A stretch of 39,043 nt of DNA from Alphaproteobacteria bacterium. Lineage in GTDB: Bacteria > Myxococcota_A > UBA796 > GCA-2862545. Below the pieces are notes generated by a model. That model saw only the letters and a program-made list of their open reading frames with translations, was not told the origin of the DNA and made no database searches. This document shows, piece after piece, positions 24,185-30,708 of this stretch. Position numbers and translations under genes: made by a program. Each line of letters opens with the position of its first letter. Position 1 is the stretch's first letter. The stretch is from the NCBI GenBank assembly GCA_020632955.1, contig JACKEO010000029.1:1-39043 (forward strand), read 5' to 3'.

Positions 24185-25419
24185 GCCGCGTCCCCCGTGG
24201 CCTGCGCGCCGTGGCGATCTACCTCCGCTACGACCTGGCGAGCGTCGTCCGGAACCCGGGCCTGTGGTTCACGCTCTTTGGCGTGCCGCTGATGCTCGTC
24301 CTGGTCTTCGTGCTCATCGCGGGTCCCATGGTGCTGGTGGCCGACACGGTCGTCGAGGCGCCCCGGGTGTGGGTGGAGGGGGCGGCGCCGTCCTGGGAGC
24401 ACGGGCTCCGTCACGCCTTCCACGAACGGGACCTCGAGGTGGTGGGGTTCGGCCCCGCCGGCTCGGAGCTGCTGGAGGCAGGGGAGGCGGACGTCGTCGT
24501 CGTCCTGCCCGCGGACGTGCTCGAGGGAGGCTCGCCGGAGGTCCGGCTCGGACCCGATGCGATGAGCTTCCGGGAGCCCTCCGTGCGCTGGGCGGTGACC
24601 ACCTGGAGGGTGGACACCTGGACCGAGGAGCGCGTGGGCGCGCACCAGCCCGCGGAGGTGGTGCTCGCCGACGGATCGGCTGTGCCCCCGCCCGATGGTC
24701 AGGCTGCGCGTGCCCCCCCAGGCCACGGCATCGCCGGCGTGGACCCGGTGGAGGTGGGGACGGCCACGCTGCTCCGGGGCGGGGTGGGGCTGTTCGTGGT
24801 GGGCCTGTTCGGCGTGATGCTGGGCCTGTCGCTCGGCATGGCCCTCGACACGTCCATCCGGTCGGGCTTCAACCACGTGCTGGCCGTGGGCACCTCCACC
24901 CGCGTGATCTTCGTCACCGAGATGCTCGACGGCGTAGTGGTGCAGACCCTGCAGGCCGTGATCTGGTGGTCACTGTACGGTGGCCTCGCCTGGGGCCTCG
25001 CCGGCCTCGGTGGCGCCGCGCCCCCCGCGCCCCTCGTGTTCCTGGTCGACCTGCCGCTGCTGGTGGTGCTCGCGTCGGCCGCCATCGTCACGTCCACCTC
25101 GGCGAGCCTCGTCGCGCTGCGTGCCATGACCTCGCTTCCGATCACGGTGCGGGAGCGTCTGCCCGGGCTGGCCAGCCTCGTGGTGATGCTCGCCCTGCTG
25201 GTGGGCGCCGAGGTGGTGTCGCCCACGGCGCTCGGCTGGCTGGGCCTGTTGCCGGTGGTGGGTCCCGTGGCCCTGTGGCTCGCGTGGCAGGCTGGCGAGA
25301 CCTGGGTGCTGGCGGTGCTGGTGGCCCAGGCGGCGTGGGTGTGGGTGGCGGTGGAGGTGGGCGCCTGGGTCTTCGGGCTCGACGAGTCCCCGTGGGAGGC
25401 CCTGCGCCGTCGCCGGTGA
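24181..25419 (+). CDS. ABC-2 type permease, second subunit
   Basis: A 412-aa permease with the same plan as its upstream neighbour: a helix at about 28-52, an outer domain to about 190, then about five helices ending before a short basic tail (EALRRRR). The ATG at 24181 overlaps the previous stop by four bases and is preferred to an ATG two codons earlier. SFNHVLA-type and TRVIFVTEMLDG segments in the middle match the coupling region of ABC-2 exporters. The gene ends 49 nt before the hydrolase gene, which has a possible -10 hexamer of its own (TAGACC, 25442-25447). Confidence 0.88.
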   Translation: MSRVPRGLRAVAIYLRYDLASVVRNPGLWFTLFGVPLMLVLVFVLIAGPMVLVADTVVEAPRVWVEGAAPSWEHGLRHAFHERDLEVVGFGPAGSELLEAGEADVVVVLPADVLEGGSPEVRLGPDAMSFREPSVRWAVTTWRVDTWTEERVGAHQPAEVVLADGSAVPPPDGQAARAPPGHGIAGVDPVEVGTATLLRGGVGLFVVGLFGVMLGLSLGMALDTSIRSGFNHVLAVGTSTRVIFVTEMLDGVVVQTLQAVIWWSLYGGLAWGLAGLGGAAPPAPLVFLVDLPLLVVLASAAIVTSTSASLVALRAMTSLPITVRERLPGLASLVVMLALLVGAEVVSPTALGWLGLLPVVGPVALWLAWQAGETWVLAVLVAQAAWVWVAVEVGAWVFGLDESPWEALRRRR

Positions 25420-25441
25420 CCTGCCCGGGGTCCGGCCGTGG

Positions 25442-25447
25442 TAGACC
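25442..25447 (+). promoter_or_regulatory. Candidate -10 hexamer TAGACC
   Basis: TAGACC lies 21 nt before the hydrolase ATG and matches the hexamer before the lipoprotein gene at 35607. It could start a separate transcript for hydrolase-purT-MaoC-lipoprotein. No clear -35 box. Confidence 0.35.
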
Positions 25448-25468
25448 GCTCCACCACCCGAGGCCCCC

Positions 25469-26419
25469 ATGCGCGAGATCACCGAGACGCTGCGCACCCC
25501 CGACGGCTTCCCCCTGCAGGTGCGCCAGTGGCGCCCGGAGGGCACGCCCCGCGCCCTCGTCCAGATCCTCCACGGACTGGCCGAGCACTGCGCCCGCTAC
25601 GGTCGCCTCGCCGGCGCGCTGGTGGCCGCCGGGTACGCGGTCGTGACCCACGACCACCGTGGGCACGGCCTGTCGGTGCGCGACGAGGACGATCGTGGCC
25701 ACTTCGCCGACGAGGACGGCTTCGGCGTCGCGCTGGCCGACGTGGAGCTCGTGCTCGCCCATGCCCTGGGCGACCTGCCCGATCTGCCCGTGGTGCTGCT
25801 CGGGCACTCCATGGGCAGCACGATCGCGCTGCTCGCCCTGCAGGACCGGTCGGAGGCCTACGCCGCCGCCGTGCTCTCCGGCCCGACGGGCGAGGTGCCG
25901 GGCCTGCTGCGCCGCGCCGCCTTCCTGCTCACCAAGCTGGAGCGCCTGCGTCTGGGGCGCCGTGGCCGCTCGCGGCTGCTGCACGCCCTGTCCTTCGGCG
26001 ACTTCAACAAGGCCTTCGCCCCCACGCGCACCGAGTTCGACTGGCTGTCCCGCGACCCGGACGAGGTCGACAAGTACGCCAACGACCCCCACTGCGGCTT
26101 CATCGTCACCACCCAGCACTGGCACGACCACCTCGCGGCCCTGGGTCGGATGGCGGACGGCGCGCGGCTGGCGCGCATCCGTCCCGGGCTGCCGATCCTG
26201 GTGATCGCCGGCGCGCTCGACCCGGTGAGCAAGGCCACGTCGCAGATCGGTGCCGTGCTCGCCCGGCTCGGGGCCGGCGGTCGCGATCTGGGCCACACCT
26301 TCTACCCGGACGCGCGGCACGAGCTCTTCAACGAGGTGAACCGCGACGAGGTCACGTCCGACGTGATCGCCTGGCTCGACGCCCACCTGCCGGGTGCGAC
26401 CGCACCCGCGCACGGATAG
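25469..26419 (+). CDS. Alpha/beta hydrolase, monoacylglycerol lipase/lysophospholipase-like
   Basis: A 316-aa cytoplasmic or membrane-associated hydrolase. The N-terminal ILHGLAEHCARY is the oxyanion segment of the monoglyceride lipase/PldB (Hydrolase_4) group, and HDHRGHGLS follows. The triad is Ser114 (GHSMGS), Asp251 (AGALDPVS) and His284 (ARHELFNE). A basic lid region (LERLRLGRRGRSRLL, about 157-171) may contact lipid. No signal peptide. It probably cleaves a fatty-acyl ester, but the substrate is not defined. It precedes purT by 23 nt and lies 49 nt after the ABC permeases. Confidence 0.9.
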   Translation: MREITETLRTPDGFPLQVRQWRPEGTPRALVQILHGLAEHCARYGRLAGALVAAGYAVVTHDHRGHGLSVRDEDDRGHFADEDGFGVALADVELVLAHALGDLPDLPVVLLGHSMGSTIALLALQDRSEAYAAAVLSGPTGEVPGLLRRAAFLLTKLERLRLGRRGRSRLLHALSFGDFNKAFAPTRTEFDWLSRDPDEVDKYANDPHCGFIVTTQHWHDHLAALGRMADGARLARIRPGLPILVIAGALDPVSKATSQIGAVLARLGAGGRDLGHTFYPDARHELFNEVNRDEVTSDVIAWLDAHLPGATAPAHG

Positions 26420-26422
26420 GCG
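26415..26422 (+). promoter_or_regulatory. GATAGGCG element before purT
   Basis: GATAGGCG overlaps the stop codon of the hydrolase gene (TAG at 26417-26419), 20 nt before the purT ATG. It could be an internal -10 box, or a chance match created by the stop codon. Confidence 0.25.
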
Positions 26423-26442
26423 CGCTGCCCCACGGAGGACGG

Positions 26443-27639
26443 ATGACGCGCATCGGCACCCCGGGGACGCGCACAGCGACCCGCCTGCTGCTCCTGGGGA
26501 GCGGCGAGCTCGGCAAGGAGGTCGCCATCGAGGCGCAACGCCTCGGCGTGGAGGTGATCGCCTGCGATCGCTACGCCGGCGCGCCTGCGATGCAGGTGGC
26601 CCACCGCCGGCACGTCTTCCCGATGACCGACCGCGAGGCCCTGCGGCGCGTGCTCGCCGAGGAGCAGCCCGACGTGGTGGTGCCCGAGGTGGAGGCCATC
26701 GCCACCGACCTGCTGGAGGAGCTCGAGGCCGAGACGGGGCTGCACGTGGTGCCCACCGCCCGCGCCACGCGCCTCACGATGGATCGCCAGGGCATCCGCG
26801 CGCTGGCCGCCGAGGAGCTGGGCCTGCCCACCTCGCCCTACCGGTTCGCCGGCTCCGAGGAGGAGGTGGTGGCCGCGGTGGCCGCCCTCGGCACGCCCTG
26901 CCTCGTGAAGCCCGTGATGTCCTCGTCGGGCAAGGGCCAGTCCGTGGTGAAGGAGCCCGGCGATGCCGTGGGCGCCTGGAACGTGGCGCGCGAGGCCGGC
27001 CGCGGTGGGTCCGATCGCCCGCTCCGGGTGATCGTGGAGGGCTTCGTCGACTTCGACTACGAGATCACGCTGCTCACGGTGCGCCACAAGGGTGGCACCA
27101 GCTTCTGCGCACCCATCGGCCACCGTCAGGAGGACGGGGACTACCGCGAGAGCTGGCAGCCCCACCCGATGAGCCCGGCCGCGCTGCGCCGCGCCAAGGA
27201 GATCGCCGGCGCGGTCACCGATGCGCTCGGCGGCTTCGGCATCTTCGGGGTGGAGCTCTTCGTGAAGGGCGACGAGGTGCTCTTCAACGAGGTCTCCCCG
27301 CGCCCGCACGACACCGGGCTCGTCACGCTGGTGAGCCAGGACCTGTCGGAGTTCGCGCTGCACGTGCGCGCCATCCTGGGCCTGCCCATCCCGGGCATCG
27401 AGCCGCTCGGTCCCTCGGCCTCGTGCGCCCTGCTGGCGCGCGGCACGAGCGATGCTCCCTCCTTCGACCGCGTGGAGGCGGCCCTGACCGAGCCGGGCAC
27501 GCAGCTGCGGCTGTTCGGCAAGCCCGAGGTGAAGGGGCACCGGCGGGTGGGCGTGACGCTCGCGCGCGCGGTCACGCTGGACGAGGCGAAGGCCCGGGCG
27601 CTGCGCGCGGCCGACGCGATCCGCATCGAGCTCGGCTAG
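26443..27639 (+). CDS. purT: Formate-dependent GAR formyltransferase (PurT)
   Basis: A 398-aa ATP-grasp enzyme (E. coli PurT is 392 aa) that makes formyl-GAR from GAR, formate and ATP in purine synthesis. The N-terminal Rossmann part has LLLGSGELGKEVAIEAQRLG and VIACDRYAGAPAMQVAHR. The ATP-grasp core has VKPVMSSSGKGQSVV, the formate/GAR region has APIGHRQEDGDYRESWQP, and the metal/phosphate end has FNEVSPRPHDTGLVTL. The ATG is preceded by CGGAGGA (26432-26438). The preceding stop codon sits in a GATAGGCG element. The MaoC-like gene follows after 3 nt, an unusual partner for a purine enzyme. Confidence 0.96.
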   Translation: MTRIGTPGTRTATRLLLLGSGELGKEVAIEAQRLGVEVIACDRYAGAPAMQVAHRRHVFPMTDREALRRVLAEEQPDVVVPEVEAIATDLLEELEAETGLHVVPTARATRLTMDRQGIRALAAEELGLPTSPYRFAGSEEEVVAAVAALGTPCLVKPVMSSSGKGQSVVKEPGDAVGAWNVAREAGRGGSDRPLRVIVEGFVDFDYEITLLTVRHKGGTSFCAPIGHRQEDGDYRESWQPHPMSPAALRRAKEIAGAVTDALGGFGIFGVELFVKGDEVLFNEVSPRPHDTGLVTLVSQDLSEFALHVRAILGLPIPGIEPLGPSASCALLARGTSDAPSFDRVEAALTEPGTQLRLFGKPEVKGHRRVGVTLARAVTLDEAKARALRAADAIRIELG

Positions 27640-27642
27640 GCC

Positions 27643-28533
27643 GTGGCCCAGGGCCTGCCGGCGGTGCTCCCGCTGCTGCCGGGGCTCGTCCTGCCCCGGC
27701 GGCGCCCGTCCTGGCAGCAGGCGCCGCCCGTGGTGGTGCGCGCCGAGGGCGTGCGGCTGGATCCGAGCCACCTCGAGCGCTTCCTCGGGGTGGTGGGGGG
27801 CATCGATCCCCCTGCCGTCGCGCTCACCTTCCCCTACGTGGTGGCGGCTCCGCTCCACGTGGCGGTGGTGTCCCACCCCGACTTCCCGCTCCCGCCGCTG
27901 GGTCTGGTGCACGTGCGGGAGCGCATCCGTCGCTGGCGCACGCTGGCGGTGGGCACGCGCGTCGACCTCGAGGCCCGCACGGAGGCCTTCCGCGAGGTGC
28001 CGTCGGGCGTGGCCTTCGATCTGGTCACCACGATGACCCAGGACGGGCAGCGCGTGTGGGACAGCCGCACGCAGGCGCTGTGGCGCACGGGCGGCACCGG
28101 ACGGGGAGGGCAGGCGGGCGTGCCCGCGGTGGCCACGGGGGCGGTGCTGCCGCTCCCGGTGCCGCGGGGGGCGGGGCGCAGCTATGGCCTCGTCGCCGGC
28201 AACCTCGACCCCATCCACGTCTCCCGCTGGACGGCCATGCCCTTCGGCTTCTCCCGCGCCGTGGTGCACGGCATGTGGACCGTGGGCCGCTGCGTGGCCG
28301 AGCTCGGCGACCCGCTGGGGCCGGCTTCCGTGCTCGTGCGCTTCCGCACCCCGCTTCCCGCTCCCTCCCAGGCGCGGCTCGTGGCCCGTCCCGGGCCGCC
28401 GCACGACGGCGGGGGCCTCGAGCTCGCCGTGTGGGGTGCTGGTCACCGACGCCCGGTCCTCGAGGGTCGGCTCGTGCCCGCGGTGGTCGGCGACGACGAC
28501 CTGCGGCATGCTGTGGCCGTCGAGGAGGCCTGA
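27643..28533 (+). CDS. MaoC-like hot-dog hydratase with altered active-site motif
   Basis: A 296-aa double hot-dog-like protein of the MaoC dehydratase family, which hydrates enoyl-CoA or enoyl-ACP. The C-terminal motif reads AGNLDPIHVS followed by GFSRAVVHGMWT, clearly the family's hydratase box, but the usual D-x-N-P-I-H is here N187-L-D189-P-I-H192: Asp and Asn are exchanged, while His192 is kept. Activity is therefore uncertain. The N-terminal half (30-150) has the strands of a first hot-dog with no motif. The start is GTG, 3 nt after the purT stop, and the next gene starts on the base after its stop, so all three should be co-translated. Confidence 0.88.
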   Translation: MAQGLPAVLPLLPGLVLPRRRPSWQQAPPVVVRAEGVRLDPSHLERFLGVVGGIDPPAVALTFPYVVAAPLHVAVVSHPDFPLPPLGLVHVRERIRRWRTLAVGTRVDLEARTEAFREVPSGVAFDLVTTMTQDGQRVWDSRTQALWRTGGTGRGGQAGVPAVATGAVLPLPVPRGAGRSYGLVAGNLDPIHVSRWTAMPFGFSRAVVHGMWTVGRCVAELGDPLGPASVLVRFRTPLPAPSQARLVARPGPPHDGGGLELAVWGAGHRRPVLEGRLVPAVVGDDDLRHAVAVEEA

Positions 28534-29169
28534 GTGCGCGTCTGGACCCTGCTGCTGTGCGTGGGCTGCGGTGGCGCCCCCGTCGCCAAGGACGTCGGCG
28601 ACAGCGACAGCGACGCCACGGTCGACAGCGACAGCTCCGCCGGCGACAGCGAGGCCGAGAGCGGGCTCGACTCCGACGCCTCGCACACCGACGACACCGA
28701 CGACACCGGTCCAGCCGCGAGCTGCGTGGTGGGCTTCGGCGAGGACGAGCTGGTCCCCGCGGTCACCGGCCAGGACGTGGCGGTGGTGCGGGGCATCCAG
28801 GGGGGGTGGCACGTGGCCGGCGCCGTCACCTGCACGGGCATCGATCCGGGCACCGAGCGCACCTACGGCGACAAGCGCAACCCGCGGATCACCTGGGAGC
28901 TCGTCGAGGGCGACACCGTGCGCGCCGGCTACGAGGACCTCTGGATCCCGATGAAGACGCCCGACGGTGCACAGCGGCTGAACGAGATCCTGCTGGTGCG
29001 CACCAACACCTACGAGGAGGCGCTCGGGCTCGAGGTGGAGGTCCGCTTCGACCTCGAGGACGCCCAGGGCGTGAAGGTGAGCGCGCGGATCCCGGGCATC
29101 CGGCTGGTGGCGGAGCCCGGGTGGGTCGACACCGACACCGACGTCGACACCGACACCGACCTCCCGTGA
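28534..29169 (+). CDS. Lipoprotein with acidic linker and acidic tail
   Basis: A 211-aa lipoprotein starting with GTG directly after the MaoC stop. The signal is short, LLLCVGC (Cys12), then an Asp/Ser/Thr tether to about residue 65 (DSDSDATVDSDSS). The globular part (66-195) is not recognised; it holds two Cys (ASCVVG and VTCTG) that may pair, and beta-like strands. The last residues are again acidic (VDTDTDVDTDTDLP), so the domain is framed by two low-complexity acidic ends, which is odd for a tether. It is the last gene of the run that begins at 25469 and ends before a 9-bp hairpin. Confidence 0.82.
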   Translation: MRVWTLLLCVGCGGAPVAKDVGDSDSDATVDSDSSAGDSEAESGLDSDASHTDDTDDTGPAASCVVGFGEDELVPAVTGQDVAVVRGIQGGWHVAGAVTCTGIDPGTERTYGDKRNPRITWELVEGDTVRAGYEDLWIPMKTPDGAQRLNEILLVRTNTYEEALGLEVEVRFDLEDAQGVKVSARIPGIRLVAEPGWVDTDTDVDTDTDLP

Positions 29170-29177
29170 GCCTCACG

Positions 29178-29203
29178 CACCGTGAGCCCCTCGACTCACG
29201 GTG
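29178..29203. terminator. Bidirectional hairpin between convergent lipoprotein genes
   Basis: CACCGTGAG (29178-29186) and CTCACGGTG (29195-29203) form a perfect 9-bp stem with an 8-base loop. The right arm covers the stop codon of the minus-strand gene. It can serve both convergent transcripts. No T run on either side. Confidence 0.6.
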
Positions 29204-30560
29204 ACGGGCAGTCGAGGGCCGCCGTCCACGCGTACGTGGTGCACGAGAGGTTGGCCGGGTTCTCGCGGAAGGTGAAGCGCAGGCGCGCGGTGGTGGCGTG
29301 CTCGTTGGTCCACGTGAGGGTCCCCGCCGCCGTGAGCCGCCCGAGCTTCGCCGACACCGGGCTGTCGATGCGCCAGTTCATGTCGCGGAAGGCGCCGGGC
29401 GCGCTGTCCACCGTGAAGGTCAGCGTGCATCCCGTGGGCACGTCCACGGAGTGACCGTCGGCGGCGTCGCGCGGGAAGTTCGGGGCGGCGAAGAGCGTGG
29501 GACCCAGCGTGTCGACGCCCGTGGCCCAGGTCTGGGTGGCGTTCACCAGGGTGCGGCTGCGCGGCGCGTCGGCGGGGTCGTGGGTGCAGGCGGGGTCGAA
29601 GCCGCAGTTCACGAAGACGGCCTCCACGGGGGTGGTGCAGGTCGGATCGGTGGTCTGCACCCGCAGGTCGAGCACCCCGTCGTCGTTGGGGAAGGGCAGG
29701 GCCACCCGGTGGCGTCGCGCCGACGGAGCCACGGTCGTCCACGGTCCGCCGTCCGCCGCCAGGGCCACGTCGGTGAGGCCGGCGAGGTGGGGGGCGAGCG
29801 TCACCACCCCGGTGCAGCCGGCGGGGATGCCCAGCCGGTGGTGGTCCTCGGGGTCGTCGAGGGCCGAGATCCGCGCCGCCGCGAAGGAGCGGACCTCGCC
29901 GGGCTGCAGGTACACCACCGAGGGCAGGGCGGGCTCGGGCTCGAAGGGATCGTCCACCGCGCAGGCGAGGTCGGTGTCGAGGACGCCCGTGTCGATCGGG
30001 TCGGTGTCGTGCGGCGGCGGACCGCTGTCGCCGTCGTCGACGTCGGTGTCGTCGAGGCCCGTGTCGCCGAAGCCCGTGTCGTCGAGGCCCGTGTCGTCCA
30101 GGCCGGTGTCGTCGAAGCCGGTGTCCTCGCCGCTGTCGCCGGAGTCCGTGTCCGTGTCCGTGTCCGTGTCCTCCACGCCGGTGTCCACGGGCAGCGGCTC
30201 ACCCGAGTCGCCGACGGGTCCGGAGTCACCGACGGATCCGGAGTCGCCGGCGTCGGTGTCGGGGCCTCCGCTGTCGCCGGCCGTGTCCGCCCCGGTGTCG
30301 GTGTCGGTGTCGGTGTCGGGGCCCGAGTCGCCGAGGGGGTCCGTGTCGAGGGGCGTCCCCGTCTCGTCGGTGTCCCCCGGGTCGGTGTCCGTGTGCAGGA
30401 TGCCGGTGTCGGCGGTGTCGGGGACCGGATCGTCGCCGGACTCGCCCGAGTCGCCAGGGTCGGCGCTGTCGTCGGCGCTGTCGTCTGCCGGCGCGTCGGG
30501 ATCGGCGGCGGTGCAGCCGGCCAGGGCGAGGAGGAGGACCAGGCGGGGCAGGTGCGGCAC
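29196..30560 (-). CDS. Lipoprotein with about 180-residue Asp/Thr/Ser/Gly stalk
   Basis: A 454-aa lipoprotein, GTG start (30558-30560), lipobox LALAGC (Cys16). Residues about 18-200 are one of the longest low-complexity stalks in the window, built from DTD, GDSG and DDTGL/F units. The C-terminal 250 residues are a beta-rich outer domain with six or more Cys (DLACAV, AGCTGVV, PTCTTP, VNCGFDPACTH, TGCTLTF, LSCTTY, LDCPSP), many spaced for disulfides. I do not recognise the family. The stalk probably lifts the domain through the outer layers, as Ser-Asp stalks do in other bacteria. It diverges from the XPB helicase gene. Confidence 0.82.
   Translation of the reverse strand: MPHLPRLVLLLALAGCTAADPDAPADDSADDSADPGDSGESGDDPVPDTADTGILHTDTDPGDTDETGTPLDTDPLGDSGPDTDTDTDTGADTAGDSGGPDTDAGDSGSVGDSGPVGDSGEPLPVDTGVEDTDTDTDTDSGDSGEDTGFDDTGLDDTGLDDTGFGDTGLDDTDVDDGDSGPPPHDTDPIDTGVLDTDLACAVDDPFEPEPALPSVVYLQPGEVRSFAAARISALDDPEDHHRLGIPAGCTGVVTLAPHLAGLTDVALAADGGPWTTVAPSARRHRVALPFPNDDGVLDLRVQTTDPTCTTPVEAVFVNCGFDPACTHDPADAPRSRTLVNATQTWATGVDTLGPTLFAAPNFPRDAADGHSVDVPTGCTLTFTVDSAPGAFRDMNWRIDSPVSAKLGRLTAAGTLTWTNEHATTARLRFTFRENPANLSCTTYAWTAALDCPSP
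30045..30119 (-). repeat. Five 15-bp units coding DTGLD/DTGFD
   Basis: Five consecutive 15-bp units in the lipoprotein stalk, each reading close to GGTGTCGTCGAGGCC on the plus strand. They encode the DDTGL/DDTGF run. Copy number can vary without breaking the frame. Confidence 0.7.
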
Positions 30561-30662
30561 GGTGGCTCCGGGGTCGCCGGAGCGGCGACGGCCTGGATCG
30601 TACGCGGCCCCTCGAGCACCCGCGCGGGAGGCCGTGAGCCGAGGAGCGCGTCGGCTGTCCGC

Positions 30663-30692
30663 GTGGCGACCGGCACCGTGGCGACGGGCTCC
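30663..30692 (+). repeat. Two 15-bp direct repeats before the XPB gene
   Basis: GTGGCGACCGGCACC (30663-30677) is followed directly by GTGGCGACGGGCTCC (30678-30692), 13 of 15 bases equal. The pair ends 2 nt before a GATAGG element, which places it in the -35 and spacer region of the likely XPB promoter. It could be a regulator site or chance repetition. Confidence 0.45.
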
Positions 30693-30694
30693 GG

Positions 30695-30702
30695 GATAGG
30701 CG
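30695..30702 (+). promoter_or_regulatory. Candidate -10 element GATAGGCG before XPB
   Basis: GATAGGCG ends 6 nt before the XPB ATG. If it is the -10 box, transcription would begin at or next to the ATG, giving a leaderless message. There is no good ribosome binding site other than the G run at 30705-30708. Confidence 0.4.
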
Positions 30703-30708
30703 GCGGGG

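Noticed and set aside
21935..29169. Single operon from the ABC transporter through the lipoprotein
   Set aside because: Possible, but a candidate promoter hexamer lies in the 49-nt gap before the hydrolase, and there is no functional link between the halves; I treat them as two units.
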